From: an uncultured Eubacteriales bacterium
Lineage (GTDB): Bacteria; Bacillota; Clostridia; Oscillospirales; Acutalibacteraceae
Length of the DNA stretch: 6,756 nucleotides
Direction: 5' to 3'
Assembly (NCBI GenBank): GCA_934667575.1
Contig: CAKUME010000060.1
Location: forward strand, 1 to 6,756
The position numbers and the translations under genes are program-made. This document shows positions 6,275 through 6,756 of this stretch, one piece after another (position 1 is the first letter of the stretch; the number at the start of each line of letters is the position of its first letter). The notes under the pieces were generated by a model, which worked only from the letters and a program-made list of their open reading frames with translations, did not search any database and was not told the origin of the DNA.

Positions 6275-6436
6275 ATGCGGCTGGTGATCGATGCGTTCTC
6301 GGTGGAAGCATCCTGCGGAAACGGCGAATCGCTGCTGACGTGCCCGGTATGCCGCAACTACAACTGCCGCTGTCTGCGGTTGGAATCGAGCGGCGATGCC
6401 GTCGTGCGTCGCCTGACCATTTGCGAATTTGACTGA
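6275..6436 (+). CDS. Possible 53-residue cysteine-rich mini-protein (function unknown)
   Basis: A short reading frame starting MRLVIDAFSVEASC and ending TICEFD, placed 35 bases after the regulator's stop codon and ahead of a plus-strand terminator. It has six cysteines at residues 14, 23, 26, 31, 33 and 50, including CPVC (23-26) and CRC (31-33), which suggests a small metal-binding (zinc-ribbon-like) fold. Codon use is G+C-ending like its neighbours, and no long frame on the other strand competes convincingly. Against it, no good ribosome binding site precedes the ATG (GCTCGGCGCAG). The same frame is open far upstream inside the regulator gene, where one more CASC pair appears before this ATG, so the true start is uncertain. 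I do not recognise the family. It could also be untranslated 3' sequence. Confidence 0.4.
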   Translation: MRLVIDAFSVEASCGNGESLLTCPVCRNYNCRCLRLESSGDAVVRRLTICEFD

Positions 6437-6511
6437 ATCCTCCGAACGGGATGCATCGCGGGCGGGCGTAACGGCGCGCCCGCGCGGACCGCAAGCAACA
6501 CCGTTCCAATC

Positions 6512-6552
6512 AAAAACCGGGCGCGCCCCACGATGATGCAGGGCACGCCCGG
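6512..6552 (-). terminator. Intrinsic terminator for the P-type ATPase gene
   Basis: A 12-bp stem (6541-6552 with 6517-6528) closes a 12-nt loop. On the minus strand it is followed directly by five T bases (complement of 6512-6516). The one mismatch on the plus strand (6524/6545) becomes a G-U pair in minus-strand RNA, so all 12 positions pair in the transcript it would end. It lies about 30 bases after the ATPase stop codon. Confidence 0.8.
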
Positions 6553-6559
6553 TATTATT

Positions 6560-6584
6560 CGGCGCAGCAATGCGCCGTTTTTTT
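6560..6584 (+). terminator. Intrinsic terminator for the regulator transcript
   Basis: CGGCGCA (6560-6566), a GCAA tetraloop of the stable GNRA class, TGCGCCG (6571-6577) and seven T bases (6578-6584) make a textbook rho-independent terminator on the plus strand. It would end transcripts of the regulator and any mini-gene after it. The last two T bases are shared with the stop codon of the convergent ATPase gene. Confidence 0.9.
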
Positions 6585-6756
6585 ATGCGTGTTTGCGCGC
6601 CGCGCGGCGTTCGATTGCCTTTATGAGCTCCACCAGCGGGATAATCAGGAATGCCAGCCCCAGCGCCACGGCATATTCGTCCAGGTCAATGCGCGTGAAA
6701 CCGAATGCATTAGCAAAAAACGGTACTTCAATTACAAGCGTGGTCGCCGCAAGCGA
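6583..6756 (-). CDS. C-terminal end of a cation-transporting P-type ATPase (5' part outside window)
   Basis: Only the last 57 residues lie in the window, reading in from the right edge to a TAA at 6583-6585. The segment contains VIEVPFFANAFGFTRIDLDEYAVALGLAFLIIPLVELIKAIERR, which follows the pattern of the last two membrane helices of calcium-type P-type ATPases (typically VPFL..IFGT..L....W...L.L...P....E..K). It ends in a short basic tail (RRAARKHA). Such pumps export calcium or a related cation across the cytoplasmic membrane using ATP; the catalytic DKTGT domain would be outside the window. The family assignment rests on this C-terminal pattern alone; the exact ion cannot be judged. It is convergent with the regulator and probably unrelated to sugar uptake. 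Confidence 0.75.
   Translation of the reverse strand, partial: SLAATTLVIEVPFFANAFGFTRIDLDEYAVALGLAFLIIPLVELIKAIERRAARKHA

Noticed and set aside
6457..6484. G+C-only hairpin (CGCGGGCG with CGCCCGCG) upstream of the two terminators
   Set aside because: No U-tract follows on either strand, and such short G/C stems arise readily in this composition; not called as a terminator.
1..6756. Search for CRISPR arrays, tRNA or rRNA genes, insertion-sequence ends and phage genes
   Set aside because: No regular spaced repeats, cloverleaf-like sequences, transposase motifs or target duplications were seen by eye; the window reads as an ordinary transporter-regulator locus.

Overview
The window looks like a piece of chromosome from a fairly G+C-rich Gram-positive anaerobe of the Clostridia, perhaps an Oscillospiraceae/Ruminococcaceae-type gut or sediment organism. 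The evidence is the gene families present, strong GGAGG-type ribosome binding sites, a lipoprotein signal with a Gly/Ser/Thr/Ala-rich linker, extended -10 promoters and U-tract terminators. The placement is an inference; there is no rRNA or other marker gene here.

Left and centre (1-3646, minus strand): an operon for carbohydrate uptake by an ABC importer of the LplA/LplB/LplC (YtcQ-YteP-YtcP) type. In transcription order it has a 546-residue lipoprotein solute-binding protein (2006-3646), a 318-residue LplB-type permease (840-1796) and an LplC/YtcP-type permease (826 down to base 1, cut by the window edge about 20 residues short of its expected end). No ATPase gene is visible. The 200-base gap between the binding protein and the first permease is filled by two stem-loops, a 10-bp one just after the stop codon and a very long one with 32-nt arms. 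They probably set the ratio of binding protein to permease mRNA.

Divergent control region (3647-3947): back-to-back promoters can be read for the binding-protein operon (minus, 3755-3783) and for the regulator gene (plus, 3867-3895). Around and between them are repeated TTTTGTCC/GGACAAAA boxes: a 10-bp-phased triplet, a 14-bp element present in two inverted copies (13 of 14 bases identical), and a 10-bp inverted repeat bracketing the operon promoter. These are good candidates for operators of the neighbouring regulator.

Centre-right (3948-6239, plus strand): a 763-residue membrane-bound AraC-family regulator of the YesS/YtdP architecture: membrane helix, extracellular sensor region, second membrane helix, cytoplasmic linker and C-terminal double helix-turn-helix. 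The natural reading is that it senses the sugar, or the loaded binding protein, outside the cell and switches on the divergent transporter operon.

Right end (6240-6756): a possible 53-residue cysteine-rich mini-protein on the plus strand, then two opposed intrinsic terminators, one for each strand, and the last 57 residues of a cation-transporting P-type ATPase entering from the right on the minus strand. The ATPase appears unrelated to the sugar locus.
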